Source: JARRKC01 sp963723965
GTDB taxonomy: Bacteria > Acidobacteriota > UBA6911 > RPQK01 > JAPXNP01
Reading direction: 5' to 3'
NCBI GenBank assembly: GCA_963723965.1
Contig: CAVRSV010000009.1
Location: 79,489-143,488, forward strand
DNA length: 64,000 nucleotides
The notes beneath the pieces are model-generated. The model searched no databases and was not told the origin of the DNA. It saw nothing but the letters and a program-made list of their open reading frames with translations. Positions 17,801 through 26,710 of this stretch are shown piece after piece; position 1 is the first letter of the stretch; each line of letters begins with the position of its first letter. The position numbers were made by a program, and so were the translations under genes.

Positions 17801-18454
17801 TTTGCCGGCCTGGCGACGCAGCGACCGCAGCTGGCGTTCGACTTCGACGACGATATCGTTGACCCGGAGCAGGTTCTGCTGGGCCATCTCGAGCTTGAGC
17901 TCGGCATTGCGCCGCTTCGATTTGTAGCCGGTGATCTGGGCGGCTTCCTCGATCAGAGCGCGCCGGTCGAGGGGTTTGGCGGTGAGGAAGGCATCGATGC
18001 GCCCCTGGGCGATCAGGGCGTAGCTGGCAAAGCCAAGTCCCGCCTCCTCCAGGACCTCATGGATGTCCATCAGCCGGCAACGTCGGCGATTGATCAGATA
18101 GAGACTCTCGCCCGAGCGATAGAGCTTGCGCGTGATCTCGAATTCGGGCCCGTCGATCTCGATCCCGTCGATCTTGAGCGGCTCTGCATCGACCCGGCTG
18201 AGCGTCAGACTGACCTCGGCCAGCCCGGAGGCCTTGCGGGCCCGTGTCCCGCCGAAGATGAAATCTTCCATCTTCTGGCCGCGCAGCGTCCGGGCCGTCT
18301 GAGCCCCCAGCACCCAGCCGATGGCATCGGAGAGGTTGGATTTGCCACATCCGTTGGGACCGATGACGCCCGTGATTCCGTCCGGGAAGGCGACCTTTGT
18401 CCTGTCCGCAAACGACTTGAATCCAGTGAGTTCGAGTGATTTGAGCTTCAGCAT
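14867..18454 (-). CDS. smc: Chromosome segregation protein SMC
   Basis: A 1195-residue ATPase of the bacterial condensin. The N-terminal head has the Walker A GPNGCGKSN at residues 32-40. Two long coiled coils flank the hinge (about residues 500-650, with SGKCTFLSLV and a Gly-rich end GSGKMGLLGLK). The C-terminal head carries the signature LLSGGEKAL and Walker B CVLDEVDAPLDD. ATG 18454 starts the conserved MLKLKSLELTGFKSFAD; an in-frame extension to 18673 passes through intergenic repeats and is rejected. No ScpA or ScpB is present in the window. It is divergent from the S55 gene. Confidence 0.97.
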   Translation of the reverse strand: MLKLKSLELTGFKSFADRTKVAFPDGITGVIGPNGCGKSNLSDAIGWVLGAQTARTLRGQKMEDFIFGGTRARKASGLAEVSLTLSRVDAEPLKIDGIEIDGPEFEITRKLYRSGESLYLINRRRCRLMDIHEVLEEAGLGFASYALIAQGRIDAFLTAKPLDRRALIEEAAQITGYKSKRRNAELKLEMAQQNLLRVNDIVVEVERQLRSLRRQAGKTRKYRKLKEEFRRVQRLRLRAESDRLLADSRALGTRLDGVRGREESATVELQRQETAHRDKHREREWLEAKLDQTKSEKSQIDLELDRARNSILHAREQIGQTQSGLETILGERDGLNESLAGLREELERFSAQSEVLKGEEKEASETLREALESVKRGTAELETSEAGLEELRSRLMASTAEAASLRNLKEQLTHRIGRLESDRTRLETERRTAHDRLQQSRVRTGELKQRHDQRRSELNATELKVQEQRRLFQALSEELKELTEQEAELHNQLVALNERLQSLQELELSRSNYSEGVKKVLGHLSRSGAVDTSGTLADSLETEPRFERLVEEFLDEELEYVLVNSLDEAVRGVSEIRTLKSGKCTFLSLVSTNGFGKRPQRVAPDELPKPGEGVFGTLADIVRMRPEVESAFFRVLPKQADAVVVSDMDRALNLAHSYPESTFITLDGESLTPRGLVSGSAGSGKMGLLGLKRQKRELERRCSTQQKLRSEALEAKQRKQAELSTVGAALEETQARRHQLEKETIVLTHEVDQAEQELRRNERLLQSVETEMEQLEVELREIQAKLEGLAISLGAQEQARVELEGQLRLGRESQFDLRARLSGMQDRANTISAQLRVLEERRSSLGRTVQRIRNQETDAVGRIELLTRRHEEGRDRLRDLESEIGRLQSEMTRLEESGTSLAGTLQEMQQRVQSCRTALQELDKEVERLRELRNGLVEERSTLEVEQARLETQLQNLEAQCREQLGVGLEEALAGVELDDSDPAGVMSRYEHLKRRLDTFGPINMTALQEYQEHQERHTFLTQQRADIEQSIADTTRAIQELNRRSRTRFAETFETVNRNFKEVFQKLFGGGECGMTLLDEEDVLESGIDIFAQPPGKRLQNVMLLSGGEKALTVFALLVGIFMYRPSRFCVLDEVDAPLDDANVRRFTKLISEMSEEIQFIVVTHNKRTMESAKALYGITMEEPGISKVVSAQF

Positions 18455-18527
18455 GATCGGTGCAGTCAAAGGCCGGGAACGGCGCACACCATGATGACAG
18501 TCTACACTGACAAAGCCCCCGGTCTGG

Positions 18528-18562
18528 GATTTGAGATGTGCGGCTTTCGATTTACGATTTGC
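18528..18562. repeat. Heptad repeat array (GATTTAC type)
   Basis: GATTTGA, GATGTGC, GGCTTTC, GATTTAC and GATTTGC in 7-bp register. It lies in the 277-bp divergent gap between smc and the S55 gene, which contains no gene. This is a degenerate member of the GAGATTT family. Confidence 0.65.
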
Positions 18563-18581
18563 GGCGAAATCGCTCTGGACT

Positions 18582-18599
18582 GCGGGAGCTTGCTCACGC
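18582..18599. repeat. Hairpin repeat GCGGGAGC-TT-GCTCACGC
   Basis: An 18-bp near-palindrome preceded by CTGGACT. It belongs to the same hairpin family as 33822-33839, 39252-39269 and 39374-39391, with one mismatch in the stem. It lies in the smc/S55 divergent intergenic region. Confidence 0.6.
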
Positions 18600-18731
18600 T
18601 TTGCATGGGGATGGCCCGGGCTGCCGGCTCTGCAATTGTGCTCGGCGGGCCGGGTCGGTGATCCAACGCGCAAGTTCCAGGAATTAGACTATACTCAAGC
18701 ACAAACAACTGCTTGAAGGCTGGTTTTCAGA

Positions 18732-20546
18732 ATGATGATCAGAAAGATCTCTCTGTTTCTGGGCTTGTGGAGCCTCTTTGCGGTGACGGCTTCGGCCCAG
18801 ACGACTGAATTCTTCCCGCTCTCCGGCCTCAAACCGGGCATGAAGGGCATCGGAAAGACGGTATTCCAGGGCTCGCAGATCGAGACCTTCGATGTCGAGA
18901 TCCTGGGCGTTCTCGAAAAGATCGGGCCGGGACAGAATCTCATCCTGGCGAAACTGTCCGGAAACAGGCTCGACGATTACGGGGTCTTTGCCGGAATGAG
19001 CGGCAGCCCGGTCTATATCGACGGCAAGCTGCTCGGCGCGGTGTCCTATGCCTTCTCCTTCGCCACCCAGCCGATCGCCGGGATCACGCCCATCGGCGAA
19101 ATGATCAACGTGTTCAAGGATCACACGCCTACCTCCTTTCGCCTGGCCCAGAAGCGGATGGATTTCTCGCAGCTCTACCGGGCCGATTCTCTGGGGCTGT
19201 TCCGGCTCGGATCGAGGACGGACGGCATCGATCCGGGAGCCGCCTTCCCGGCCTTGTCGCGCTTCGGAAGCCTGCGGCCGATCGAGACGCCCCTCGGCTT
19301 GTCCGGCGTGACTGCGGCGGCGGTTTCGCCCTTTGTCGGGTTGTTCAATTCCATCGGACTCACGCCCGTCCTGGGGGCGGGAGCGGCCGCCAGCGACGAG
19401 ACCGCGGACGCACCCCTGGAGGCGGGATCGACGGTGGCCGTGCAACTCGTGCGCGGCGACATGGACATCTCGGCCAGCGGCACGGTGACCTATGTGGACG
19501 GGAACCGTGTGTACGCCTTCGGCCATCCTTTCCTCTCGGTGGGCAACACGGAGATGCCCATGGCCAAGGCGGCGGTTCTCGGGGTTATTCCAAACCTCAT
19601 GAACAGCCAGAAGATCTCCGCGACGACCGAAACGGTGGGTTCCATCACCCAGGATCGGGCCACCGGAATCCTGGGCGTCAAGGGCACCAACCCAAAGATG
19701 ATTCCGGTGAACGTCAACCTGACGACGGGCCCCAGCGACACCCGGAAATTCCACTATGAAGTGGTGACGGACAGTCTGTTGAGCCCGCTGCTGGTGGCGA
19801 TGACGGTCGAGAACAGCATCACTTCGTCGGAACGTGCCATCGGCGGCCAGACATTGCAGGTGAAGTGCCGGATCGCTCTGAAGGGATACCCGGAGGTCAG
19901 TTTCGAGAACAGCACGTCCGACCTGACCGGTTCCTCGGGTATTGCCGGCATCGCCGCCGCCGCGCCCGTGAACTTCATCCTCACCAGCGGTTTCGAGGAT
20001 ATCGTCATGGAGCGGGTCGACGTCGATGTCACGGCGACCGAGAGCACCCGTGAAGCGGTGCTCGAGAAGGTCTGGCAGGACGCCACCGAAGCCCGGCCGG
20101 GCGAAGAAGTCGGGATTACCGTCTTCATGCGCAAGAGCAACGGAGAGGTGACCTCGGCGAAATACCCGGTGAAGATCCCCGACGGACTCACGCCGGGCCC
20201 CCTCAAAATCCTCATTGGCGACGGCCTGACCCTGTCCAGAGCGGATGCCGAGTCGGACGATGCCGAATTCATTCCGCGAAACATGGGGCAGCTCGTCCGG
20301 GCCATCAACAATCTCAAGACCAACGATCGCCTCTACATCCGGCTGTACCGCGAGCAGGCGGGAGCCGTTGTCGGGGGTGAAGGCCTGCCCGGCCTGCCTC
20401 CTTCGATCCTTGCACTCTACAGTTCGAAGAAGACCACGGGCGACGTCCAGCCAATCAAGCAGGTCGTGTTCGTCGAACACGAGCTCCCGGCCACGGACGC
20501 GGTCGTCTCCGGACGAAAGATCATCGAAATCAACGTAAAAGGTTAG
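18732..20546 (+). CDS. Secreted S55 (SpoIVB-like) family peptidase-like protein
   Basis: A 604-residue protein with a cleavable signal peptide (LFLGLWSLFAVTASAQ). Residues 30-110 hold the S55-type core: LKPGMKGIGKTVFQG, then YGVFAGMSGSPVYIDGK with the presumed catalytic serine near residue 90-92. A second motif, RVYAFGHPFLSVG, gives a candidate catalytic histidine near residue 264. S55 peptidases are serine proteases known from SpoIVB of sporulating Bacillota. Homologues in non-sporulating Acidobacteriota are common and uncharacterised. The C-terminal ~300 residues are beta-rich without a recognised motif. The next gene starts four bases after the stop. Confidence 0.75.
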   Translation: MMIRKISLFLGLWSLFAVTASAQTTEFFPLSGLKPGMKGIGKTVFQGSQIETFDVEILGVLEKIGPGQNLILAKLSGNRLDDYGVFAGMSGSPVYIDGKLLGAVSYAFSFATQPIAGITPIGEMINVFKDHTPTSFRLAQKRMDFSQLYRADSLGLFRLGSRTDGIDPGAAFPALSRFGSLRPIETPLGLSGVTAAAVSPFVGLFNSIGLTPVLGAGAAASDETADAPLEAGSTVAVQLVRGDMDISASGTVTYVDGNRVYAFGHPFLSVGNTEMPMAKAAVLGVIPNLMNSQKISATTETVGSITQDRATGILGVKGTNPKMIPVNVNLTTGPSDTRKFHYEVVTDSLLSPLLVAMTVENSITSSERAIGGQTLQVKCRIALKGYPEVSFENSTSDLTGSSGIAGIAAAAPVNFILTSGFEDIVMERVDVDVTATESTREAVLEKVWQDATEARPGEEVGITVFMRKSNGEVTSAKYPVKIPDGLTPGPLKILIGDGLTLSRADAESDDAEFIPRNMGQLVRAINNLKTNDRLYIRLYREQAGAVVGGEGLPGLPPSILALYSSKKTTGDVQPIKQVVFVEHELPATDAVVSGRKIIEINVKG

Positions 20547-20550
20547 CTCC

Positions 20551-22737
20551 ATGCGGACAATTTGGCGTCTGTCGCTCCTGGTGGTGCTGTTGGCACCCGT
20601 GGATCATCTCTTTGCCGTGCACCCGACCTTCGTAACGACCGCCTCCGCCGATGAATTCCTGAAGGGCGAATTCGACGGCGTCTCGCTGAGCAGCGACGGC
20701 AAGTTGCTGCCGGCGCCCTCCCTGAGCCAGATCTTCGACACCGGCCAGGCCTTCATTCACTCGGCCGCTGTGGGCGCGGGGGGCACGGTCTACATCGGAA
20801 CGGGCGCCAACGGGAAGGTTTTTCGGCTGGACGCGGCGGGGCGGGGCAGCGAGTTCGCGACACTCGATGAGCCGGCCGTCTACGCCATTGCCACCGACTC
20901 GAAGGGCCGGGTCTATGCCGGGACCTCTCCCGACGGGAAGGTCTACCGATTGTCGGCGGACGGGAAGCCGGAAGCGTTCTTCGATCCCGACGTCAAGTTC
21001 ATCTGGGATCTTCTGTTCGACGACCAGGACAACCTGTACGTGGCCACGGGGCCCCAGGGAGTGATCTACAAGGTGTCCCCCACCGGGGAAGGCAAGCCGT
21101 TCTTCGACAGCGACGAGACCCACATCGTCAAGCTCGCCTGGGATCTCGACAAGAACCTGCTGGCGGGCAGCGCGCCGGAAGGACTCCTGTTTCGAATCGA
21201 TTCCTCGGGCAAGGGCTTCGTGGTCTACGACTCTTCCCTCGAGGAGATGAAGGGCCTGGCCGTCGATCGCTACGGCAACATCTACGCGGCCGCACTCTCG
21301 GGCGGGACCGACATGAAGAGCGCGGCGGCGGCGGCCGCCGCCAAGAAGACGGAGGAGAAGAGCAGCGACGAGTCGAAGGTAGAGCTTCCCGACACGGCGA
21401 AAGGCGCCAAGCTCGAAGTCTATCGGATCGATCGGCAGAACCTCGTCGACAAGCTTTATGCCTCGGACGATGAGCTGGCTTTCGACCTCGCCGTCCGCAG
21501 CGACGGCAGCGTGCTCCTCGGGACCGGGAACAAGGGCCGGGTTCTGATGTTGACCCGGCAGGGATTCGTGACGCTGCTCGTCGACACCAAGGAGGAACAG
21601 GTGACCCGGCTCATCGAGCAGAACGGCAGCCTGCTCCTCATGACGAGCAATCTGGGGAAAGTCTACCGGGTCAGCAATGACGCGGCCCAGACGGGGACCT
21701 TCGAGTCCGATGTGATCGACGCGGGAATGGTGTCTCACTGGGGGATCATCCGCTGGAGGGTCCTGGATCCCTCTCCCTCTCAAAGCGTCAAGCTCTATAC
21801 GCGCTCGGGCAACACCAAGACACCGGACGGCACCTGGTCGGAATGGAGCGCCGGCTACGACAAGGCGGACGGGTCGGCCATCACGAGCGATCCGGCACGA
21901 CTGCTGCAGTGGAAGGTCGAGTTCACGGCGGCGGGCCGCACCGAACCGCTGGGCTCTCAGAATGGTGCGGTGGATCTGGTCAGCGTCTCTTACCAGCAAA
22001 GCAACATGGCGCCCAAGGTGACGTCACTGACCCTGCTGGCGCCCGGTGTGGCCCTGGCCAAAGTGCCCGGCAATCCGAGTGGAGGGGTCACGCCCGGCGG
22101 ACCGGAGGGAGCCCACGCCGAGGCGCTTCCGGCAGCCATCCGCGACCTCGAAGCGCCGAGGATCAAACCGCCGAGCCGGCGGATCTACGTGCCGGGTGCC
22201 CGAAGCATGACCTGGGACGCCTCGGATCCGAACGGCGATACCCTGGTCTATTCGGTTTTCTTCCGTCGCCAGGGGGAGTCCGCCTGGACGTTGCTCGACG
22301 CAGACGTCGACGACGAGGAGTACACCCTGGACGGCGCCAGCTTTCCCGATGGAGTCTACTATCTGCGCGTGGTGGCTTCGGACCGCCGGAGCAATCCGCC
22401 GAATCAGGCGCTCGACGGCGATCTGGTCAGCAAACCGTTCATCCTGGCGAACAGCATCCCGGCCATCGCTTGGCAGCCGGCCCAGGCCGAGGGTACCAAG
22501 ATCGGGATCAAATTCTCGGCCAGCACCACGGTCAGCCCCATCTACCAGACCGAGTACTCGCTGGACGGAGTCCACTGGTTCGTCGTGTTTCCGGTGGACG
22601 GGATCTCGGACAGCACGGCGGAGCAGTACTCCTTCGAGTTGACGAATCCCAGCCCGCAGAGCCGCAACATCTTCGTCCGCGTGGTCGATTCCGTCGGAAA
22701 TCTGGGGACCTCGGCGCAGGCACTCCCCGGGCGGTAG
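20551..22737 (+). CDS. Secreted beta-propeller protein of unknown function
   Basis: A 728-residue protein with an N-terminal signal peptide (LSLLVVLLAPVDHLFA). Residues about 65-280 contain repeated blades of the form GGTVYIGTGANGKVFRLD, GRVYAGTSPDGKVYRL and NLYVATGPQGVIYKV, a WD40/PQQ-like propeller. An Ala/Lys-rich insert (about 255-275) interrupts it. The C-terminal third resembles fibronectin/cadherin-like folds (MTWDASDPNGDTLVYSVFFR). It is probably co-transcribed with the S55 gene four bases upstream, suggesting that the two act together outside the cytoplasm. No enzymatic motif is visible. Confidence 0.75.
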   Translation: MRTIWRLSLLVVLLAPVDHLFAVHPTFVTTASADEFLKGEFDGVSLSSDGKLLPAPSLSQIFDTGQAFIHSAAVGAGGTVYIGTGANGKVFRLDAAGRGSEFATLDEPAVYAIATDSKGRVYAGTSPDGKVYRLSADGKPEAFFDPDVKFIWDLLFDDQDNLYVATGPQGVIYKVSPTGEGKPFFDSDETHIVKLAWDLDKNLLAGSAPEGLLFRIDSSGKGFVVYDSSLEEMKGLAVDRYGNIYAAALSGGTDMKSAAAAAAAKKTEEKSSDESKVELPDTAKGAKLEVYRIDRQNLVDKLYASDDELAFDLAVRSDGSVLLGTGNKGRVLMLTRQGFVTLLVDTKEEQVTRLIEQNGSLLLMTSNLGKVYRVSNDAAQTGTFESDVIDAGMVSHWGIIRWRVLDPSPSQSVKLYTRSGNTKTPDGTWSEWSAGYDKADGSAITSDPARLLQWKVEFTAAGRTEPLGSQNGAVDLVSVSYQQSNMAPKVTSLTLLAPGVALAKVPGNPSGGVTPGGPEGAHAEALPAAIRDLEAPRIKPPSRRIYVPGARSMTWDASDPNGDTLVYSVFFRRQGESAWTLLDADVDDEEYTLDGASFPDGVYYLRVVASDRRSNPPNQALDGDLVSKPFILANSIPAIAWQPAQAEGTKIGIKFSASTTVSPIYQTEYSLDGVHWFVVFPVDGISDSTAEQYSFELTNPSPQSRNIFVRVVDSVGNLGTSAQALPGR

Positions 22738-22742
22738 CCGGA

Positions 22743-23444
22743 CTAATTGTTCTCGTAGACGTCGATCTTCTGGAAGGAGAAGATCAACAGCGAGTTCGAC
22801 AGGTTGCCCGACTGTTCGAGATAGCTCGTGTTCAGCGCGGCGTGGGCCGCGTTCAGGAGCGCGTCGCTCTTGGGATACTCGAGCACGCCCTCGACCTTCA
22901 ATCTCCCCTCCGGCTGGACCTCGGCGATCAGAGAAAGGGAGTCCTCATAAGGCAACCGCCAGGCGGCCGTCAGCATGGCATCGAATTCGGGCTGGTTCTG
23001 ACGCACCTCCACGTTGAGCACCCTGGGCAGGTTGTGCCGGGCCAGCTGAGGTTCGATCGCCATGTAGGCAAGTCGCTCCGTATCGGCAGGTGCGAACTGC
23101 ACCAGCAGGAAGAGGAAGAAGCCGAGGGCAAAGGGAGCGGTGGTGGCGCGCAGGTAGAGGAGTCTCCGGTCGAAATCGCGCGCCCAGGTCCAGGCGCGGT
23201 CCAGCACAGTTCCCAGAAAGCTTCTCCAGGTTCGGCGCTGCAGTCGCCGCAGGATCAGGCGGGAGGAAGAACCGGGCAGATGGGCTCTTTCCGAGACCAG
23301 ATGCTGGAGCTGCACGTACTGGGCGTAGATGCGACGGCAACGGCTGCACCCTTCCATGTGAGCCACGAGGGAGGACGCCTCTCGGCCCTGGAGACGGGAA
23401 TCCAGCAGATCGTGAACATTGTCGATGAATTCACGGCAGGTCAT
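22743..23444 (-). CDS. Anti-sigma factor with ZAS-type zinc finger
   Basis: A 233-residue single-pass membrane protein. The N-terminal zinc-binding anti-sigma domain has Cys3 and HMEGCSRC (His29, Cys33, Cys36). One membrane helix lies at about residues 98-118 (APFALGFFLFLLVQFA). The C-terminal ~115 residues are presumably periplasmic and have no recognised motif. The start overlaps the sigma factor stop (ATGA), the usual arrangement for a cognate ECF sigma/anti-sigma pair. Confidence 0.87.
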   Translation of the reverse strand: MTCREFIDNVHDLLDSRLQGREASSLVAHMEGCSRCRRIYAQYVQLQHLVSERAHLPGSSSRLILRRLQRRTWRSFLGTVLDRAWTWARDFDRRLLYLRATTAPFALGFFLFLLVQFAPADTERLAYMAIEPQLARHNLPRVLNVEVRQNQPEFDAMLTAAWRLPYEDSLSLIAEVQPEGRLKVEGVLEYPKSDALLNAAHAALNTSYLEQSGNLSNSLLIFSFQKIDVYENN

Positions 23445-24067
23445 AATGACTCACCTCCCTGGAAATCGGCCAGAGTCTCCCTCAGTCTGTCGCGCCCGCG
23501 GCCGATCCTGGATTTGACTGTTCCCAGGGTGGCTCCCGTCACCTCTGCGATTTCTTCGTAGCTCAGCCCCTGGACGTCACGCAGCACCACGGCCACGCGC
23601 TGGTCGAACGGAAGCTCCTGCAGCTCCCGTGTCAGGGCTTTCCGCATTTGCGCGGAGAGATAGTTTCTTTCGGCAGACGGCGCCGTGCTCCGAGGGGGAG
23701 GCGGATGCTGTTCGCTGGAAGCGTGGGGCAGGTCGAGTGAGATGAACCGGTGATTCTGACGCCGCTTCCACCAGCGGTTTCGATTCGCTGCCTGGTTGAC
23801 GGCGACCCGGTACAGCCACGTCTTCAGAGAACAATCTCCCCGGAAACTATGGATCTTCCGAAACAGCGTCAGGAAAACCTCCTGCGTCACGTCGAGGGAC
23901 TCGGCTTTATCCGCGAGGAGTTTGACGGCCAAGGTATAGACCATGTCCCGGTACAGGTGAAAGACCTCTGAAAAGGCCGCCTCGTCGCCCTCTCGCAACC
24001 GCTCGAGCACTCGGTCGGTCTCTTCGAAGGTTGCCTCAGTGCCAATCGAACGGCTCAAACCATCCAC
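23441..24067 (-). CDS. ECF-type RNA polymerase sigma factor
   Basis: A 208-residue sigma-70 family factor of the extracytoplasmic function group. Region 2 is FHLYRDMVYTLAVKLLAD followed by DVTQEVFLTLFRKIHSF and WLYRVAVNQAANRNR. Region 4 has LPFDQRVAVVLRDVQGLSYE and the helix-turn-helix ending TLGTVKSRIGRGRDRLR. A Pro-rich linker joins the two. Release from the anti-sigma factor encoded downstream would activate it. The target promoters cannot be read from this window. Confidence 0.93.
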   Translation of the reverse strand: MDGLSRSIGTEATFEETDRVLERLREGDEAAFSEVFHLYRDMVYTLAVKLLADKAESLDVTQEVFLTLFRKIHSFRGDCSLKTWLYRVAVNQAANRNRWWKRRQNHRFISLDLPHASSEQHPPPPRSTAPSAERNYLSAQMRKALTRELQELPFDQRVAVVLRDVQGLSYEEIAEVTGATLGTVKSRIGRGRDRLRETLADFQGGESL

Positions 24068-24155
24068 GTTTGAGTCCCCCTGTGACCGGACCTAACAGGA
24101 ATCCAGACGTTCATAAGCTTAGATCAAATTGTCTCAGAAAAGTTCCCCGATCTCT

Positions 24156-24190
24156 GATTTTCGATTTACGATCGCCGATTTTCGATTTGG
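24156..24190. repeat. Heptad repeat array (GATTTTC type)
   Basis: GATTTTC, GATTTAC, GATCGCC, GATTTTC and GATTTGG in exact 7-bp register, in the 135-bp gap between the histidine kinase 3' end and the sigma factor 5' end. Confidence 0.7.
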
Positions 24191-24202
24191 GGTGCCATGG
24201 TG

Positions 24203-26710
24203 TCAGGTCCTGCGCCGCGACAGGATCTCGCGGACCTTGGACGCCAGCCCCTGCTTGCTGAAGGGCTTCTGCAGAAAGTAGACGCCCTCCTCCAGCATGC
24301 CGTGTTGGGCGATGGCGCTGTCGGTGTAACCCGACATGAACAGCACTCCCATCTCGGGGCGCTCGGCACACAGCTGCTCGGCAAGAACCTTCCCGCTGAT
24401 GACCGGCAGGACCACGTCGGTGAGCAGCAGATCGATGGGTGTCTTCTGTGACTGGGTCAGGGCGAGGGCATCGTCGGGACTGCTGGCGGACAGGACCGTG
24501 TAGCCGAGTGTTCGGAGTTCGGTCACGACCAGGCCCCGCACGTGATCGTCGTCTTCGACCACCAGGATCGTCTCCTCCCCGTGCTGCTCCGTCGGTGCGG
24601 CCGGATCGCCAGGCGGCTCGTTCGAGTCCGAACCGATTCGAGGAAGATAGATCTTGAACGTCGTCCCCCGGTTGGGCTCGCTGTAAACCCAGACGTTGCC
24701 GCCCGCCCGCTTGATGATGCCGTAAACCGTGGAGAGGCCCAGGCCGGTGCCCTTGTCACGGCCCTTGGTCGTGAAGAAGGGCTCGAAGATGCGGCTCTGG
24801 GTTTCCTGATCCATCCCGACGCCTGTGTCGCTGACCGCCAGCATCACGTAATGACCCGGCTTGACCCCGGGTTTTCGGTCCGCGTAGGCCGCATCGAGAG
24901 ACACTTCGTCGGTTTCGATCGTCAGCTTGCCGCCTTCGGGCATGGCGTCCCGGGCGTTTACGCACAGGTTGAGGAACACCTGCTCGAGCTGGGCGGGATC
25001 CGCACGAACGGCACTCAGGTTGGGCCGAAGGATGGTCGAGAACTCGATGTCCTCCCCGATGAGTCGCCGGAGCATCCGATCCATGCCTCCAATGACTTCA
25101 TTGAGGTGAAGAGTCTTGGGTTCGATGATCTGCTTGCGGCTGAAGGTCAGAAGCTGCCGGGTGAGATCGGCCGCCCGGTCCGAGGCGGAGCGGATCTCGG
25201 TCAGGGCGACCCGATCCGGTGACCCGTCGTCGCCGGTCTGCTGATCCAGCAACATGTCCGTGTAACCGCCGATGATGGTCAGGAGGTTGTTGAAATCATG
25301 GGCGACGCCTCCGGCCAGACGTCCCACGGCCTCGAGCTTCTGGGCCTGGAGGAGCTGGGCCTGGAGATTGCGATGCTCGCGAAGGTCGTGGACATAGGCA
25401 CAGGCGAAAGACTCTCCCTCGAACCGGAAGAGGCTCATGTGGACTTCGACGGGGATTCTCTCACCGCTCCGGTGCAGCAACTCGGCCTGCGTGGTGAAGC
25501 GCGCGCCGAGTCCGAGCTGCTCCCGGTGCTTGCGGGACACGAACGTCTCGGGCCCGGAGCAGAGGTTCCCCAGACTGAGATCGAGGAGCTCCGATTCGGT
25601 GTAGCCCAGCAGTTCGCAGGCGGCCGGGTTGACGTAACTCAACGAATCATCGTCCTGGGACAGAAAGATGGCGTCCGTGGCCTGATCGTTGAGGAACTGG
25701 GTCAGGCGCAGGCGACGCTCGGTCCTGACTCGCTCGGTGATGTCGCGGATGCTCGCGTGCAGGACGCCGTCTTCCTCCAGAGGCAGGGACTTCAGGGACA
25801 CTTCCACGATGAGGTCGTGGCCGTCACGATGGCGGTGGGTCCACTGAAAGCGCTGGGGCGACCCTCCCAGGGCAGCCTGGACGCGCGCCTGGGCGGCCGT
25901 GGCGGAGGGTTGTCCGTCCGCCTGGAGGGGAGGCGAGAGGTCGGCGGGGGTCCTGCCGATGATTTCTTCCCTGGGGTAGCCCAGAATGCGACAGCCCTCA
26001 TCGTTGCAGTCGAGGAAACGCTCCTGCAGCAGGAAGCAGCCGTCGCTCGAAAACTCGAACAGAGTCTGGAACTTCCGTTCCCGGTGCTCGATATCCCGCG
26101 TCAGGTCCCGGCCGAGCTTCCGAAGGGAACCGGTGCTGATCAGAGTCAACGAGAAAGCCACTCCCAGGACCGCCACGGCGGCCCAGAGGTAGGGCCGCCG
26201 GACCTCCGCCAGGTCGACGCTCCCCACGATGACCAAATCGGGCCGCTGGGTGGGCTCGAAGGCGGACAGAAGCGTGCGGCCGCTGAGAGACCGGTGGACG
26301 ACCGTCCCCCTTTCTCCCTCGAAGGCCCTTCGATACGGCTCGCTGCCCGCTCCATCCGCGGGGATTCGATGGCTGATTCCGTCATCTTCGCTGGCGCACA
26401 CGAAGGCGCCGTCGTCCCGCCGTGCCACGCAGAAGTGATACTGCCGCGTCAGGTTCGAGGAAGGGTCCCTGGAATCCCGCAGCGCGGCGAGCGCCGCCGC
26501 CAGAGCCTCATTTCCGGAGAGGCTGCCGTACATCAGGGAGCCGGAGGACGCTTCGAGCAGTTGCCGCTGATTCATCAGGTCCAGTCGAAGGTGACTGATC
26601 TGATTGTCCAGAGCCGTGCGGTAGAGGAAATAGATGCAGACGAGAGCAATCAGGACTCCGGCCACGGCGGTGGCGGTGACGAGCAGGATGAATCTTCCGC
26701 GATACGACAT
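24203..26710 (-). CDS. Hybrid sensor histidine kinase (PAS-PAS-HisKA-HATPase-REC)
   Basis: An 835-residue membrane kinase. Membrane helices near residues 7-30 and 175-196 enclose a periplasmic sensor of about 140 residues. Two PAS domains follow (RKFQTLFEFSSDGCFLLQ and NDQATDAIFLSQDDDSL). The HisKA box is GGVAHDFNNLL with the phosphorylated His at about 471. The HATPase has the N box NARDAMPEGG, DTGVGM and GTGLGLSTVYG. The C-terminal receiver is ILVVEDDDHVRG with the acceptor Asp in LLLTDVVLP. ATG 26710 is preceded by GTGAGGTCG; an in-frame ATG at 26773 is the alternative. No separate response regulator is adjacent. Confidence 0.9.
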   Translation of the reverse strand: MSYRGRFILLVTATAVAGVLIALVCIYFLYRTALDNQISHLRLDLMNQRQLLEASSGSLMYGSLSGNEALAAALAALRDSRDPSSNLTRQYHFCVARRDDGAFVCASEDDGISHRIPADGAGSEPYRRAFEGERGTVVHRSLSGRTLLSAFEPTQRPDLVIVGSVDLAEVRRPYLWAAVAVLGVAFSLTLISTGSLRKLGRDLTRDIEHRERKFQTLFEFSSDGCFLLQERFLDCNDEGCRILGYPREEIIGRTPADLSPPLQADGQPSATAAQARVQAALGGSPQRFQWTHRHRDGHDLIVEVSLKSLPLEEDGVLHASIRDITERVRTERRLRLTQFLNDQATDAIFLSQDDDSLSYVNPAACELLGYTESELLDLSLGNLCSGPETFVSRKHREQLGLGARFTTQAELLHRSGERIPVEVHMSLFRFEGESFACAYVHDLREHRNLQAQLLQAQKLEAVGRLAGGVAHDFNNLLTIIGGYTDMLLDQQTGDDGSPDRVALTEIRSASDRAADLTRQLLTFSRKQIIEPKTLHLNEVIGGMDRMLRRLIGEDIEFSTILRPNLSAVRADPAQLEQVFLNLCVNARDAMPEGGKLTIETDEVSLDAAYADRKPGVKPGHYVMLAVSDTGVGMDQETQSRIFEPFFTTKGRDKGTGLGLSTVYGIIKRAGGNVWVYSEPNRGTTFKIYLPRIGSDSNEPPGDPAAPTEQHGEETILVVEDDDHVRGLVVTELRTLGYTVLSASSPDDALALTQSQKTPIDLLLTDVVLPVISGKVLAEQLCAERPEMGVLFMSGYTDSAIAQHGMLEEGVYFLQKPFSKQGLASKVREILSRRRT

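Noticed and set aside
18455..18673. N-terminal extension of SMC
   Set aside because: It passes through intergenic heptad and hairpin repeats; SMC proteins start at the MLKLKSLEL segment.
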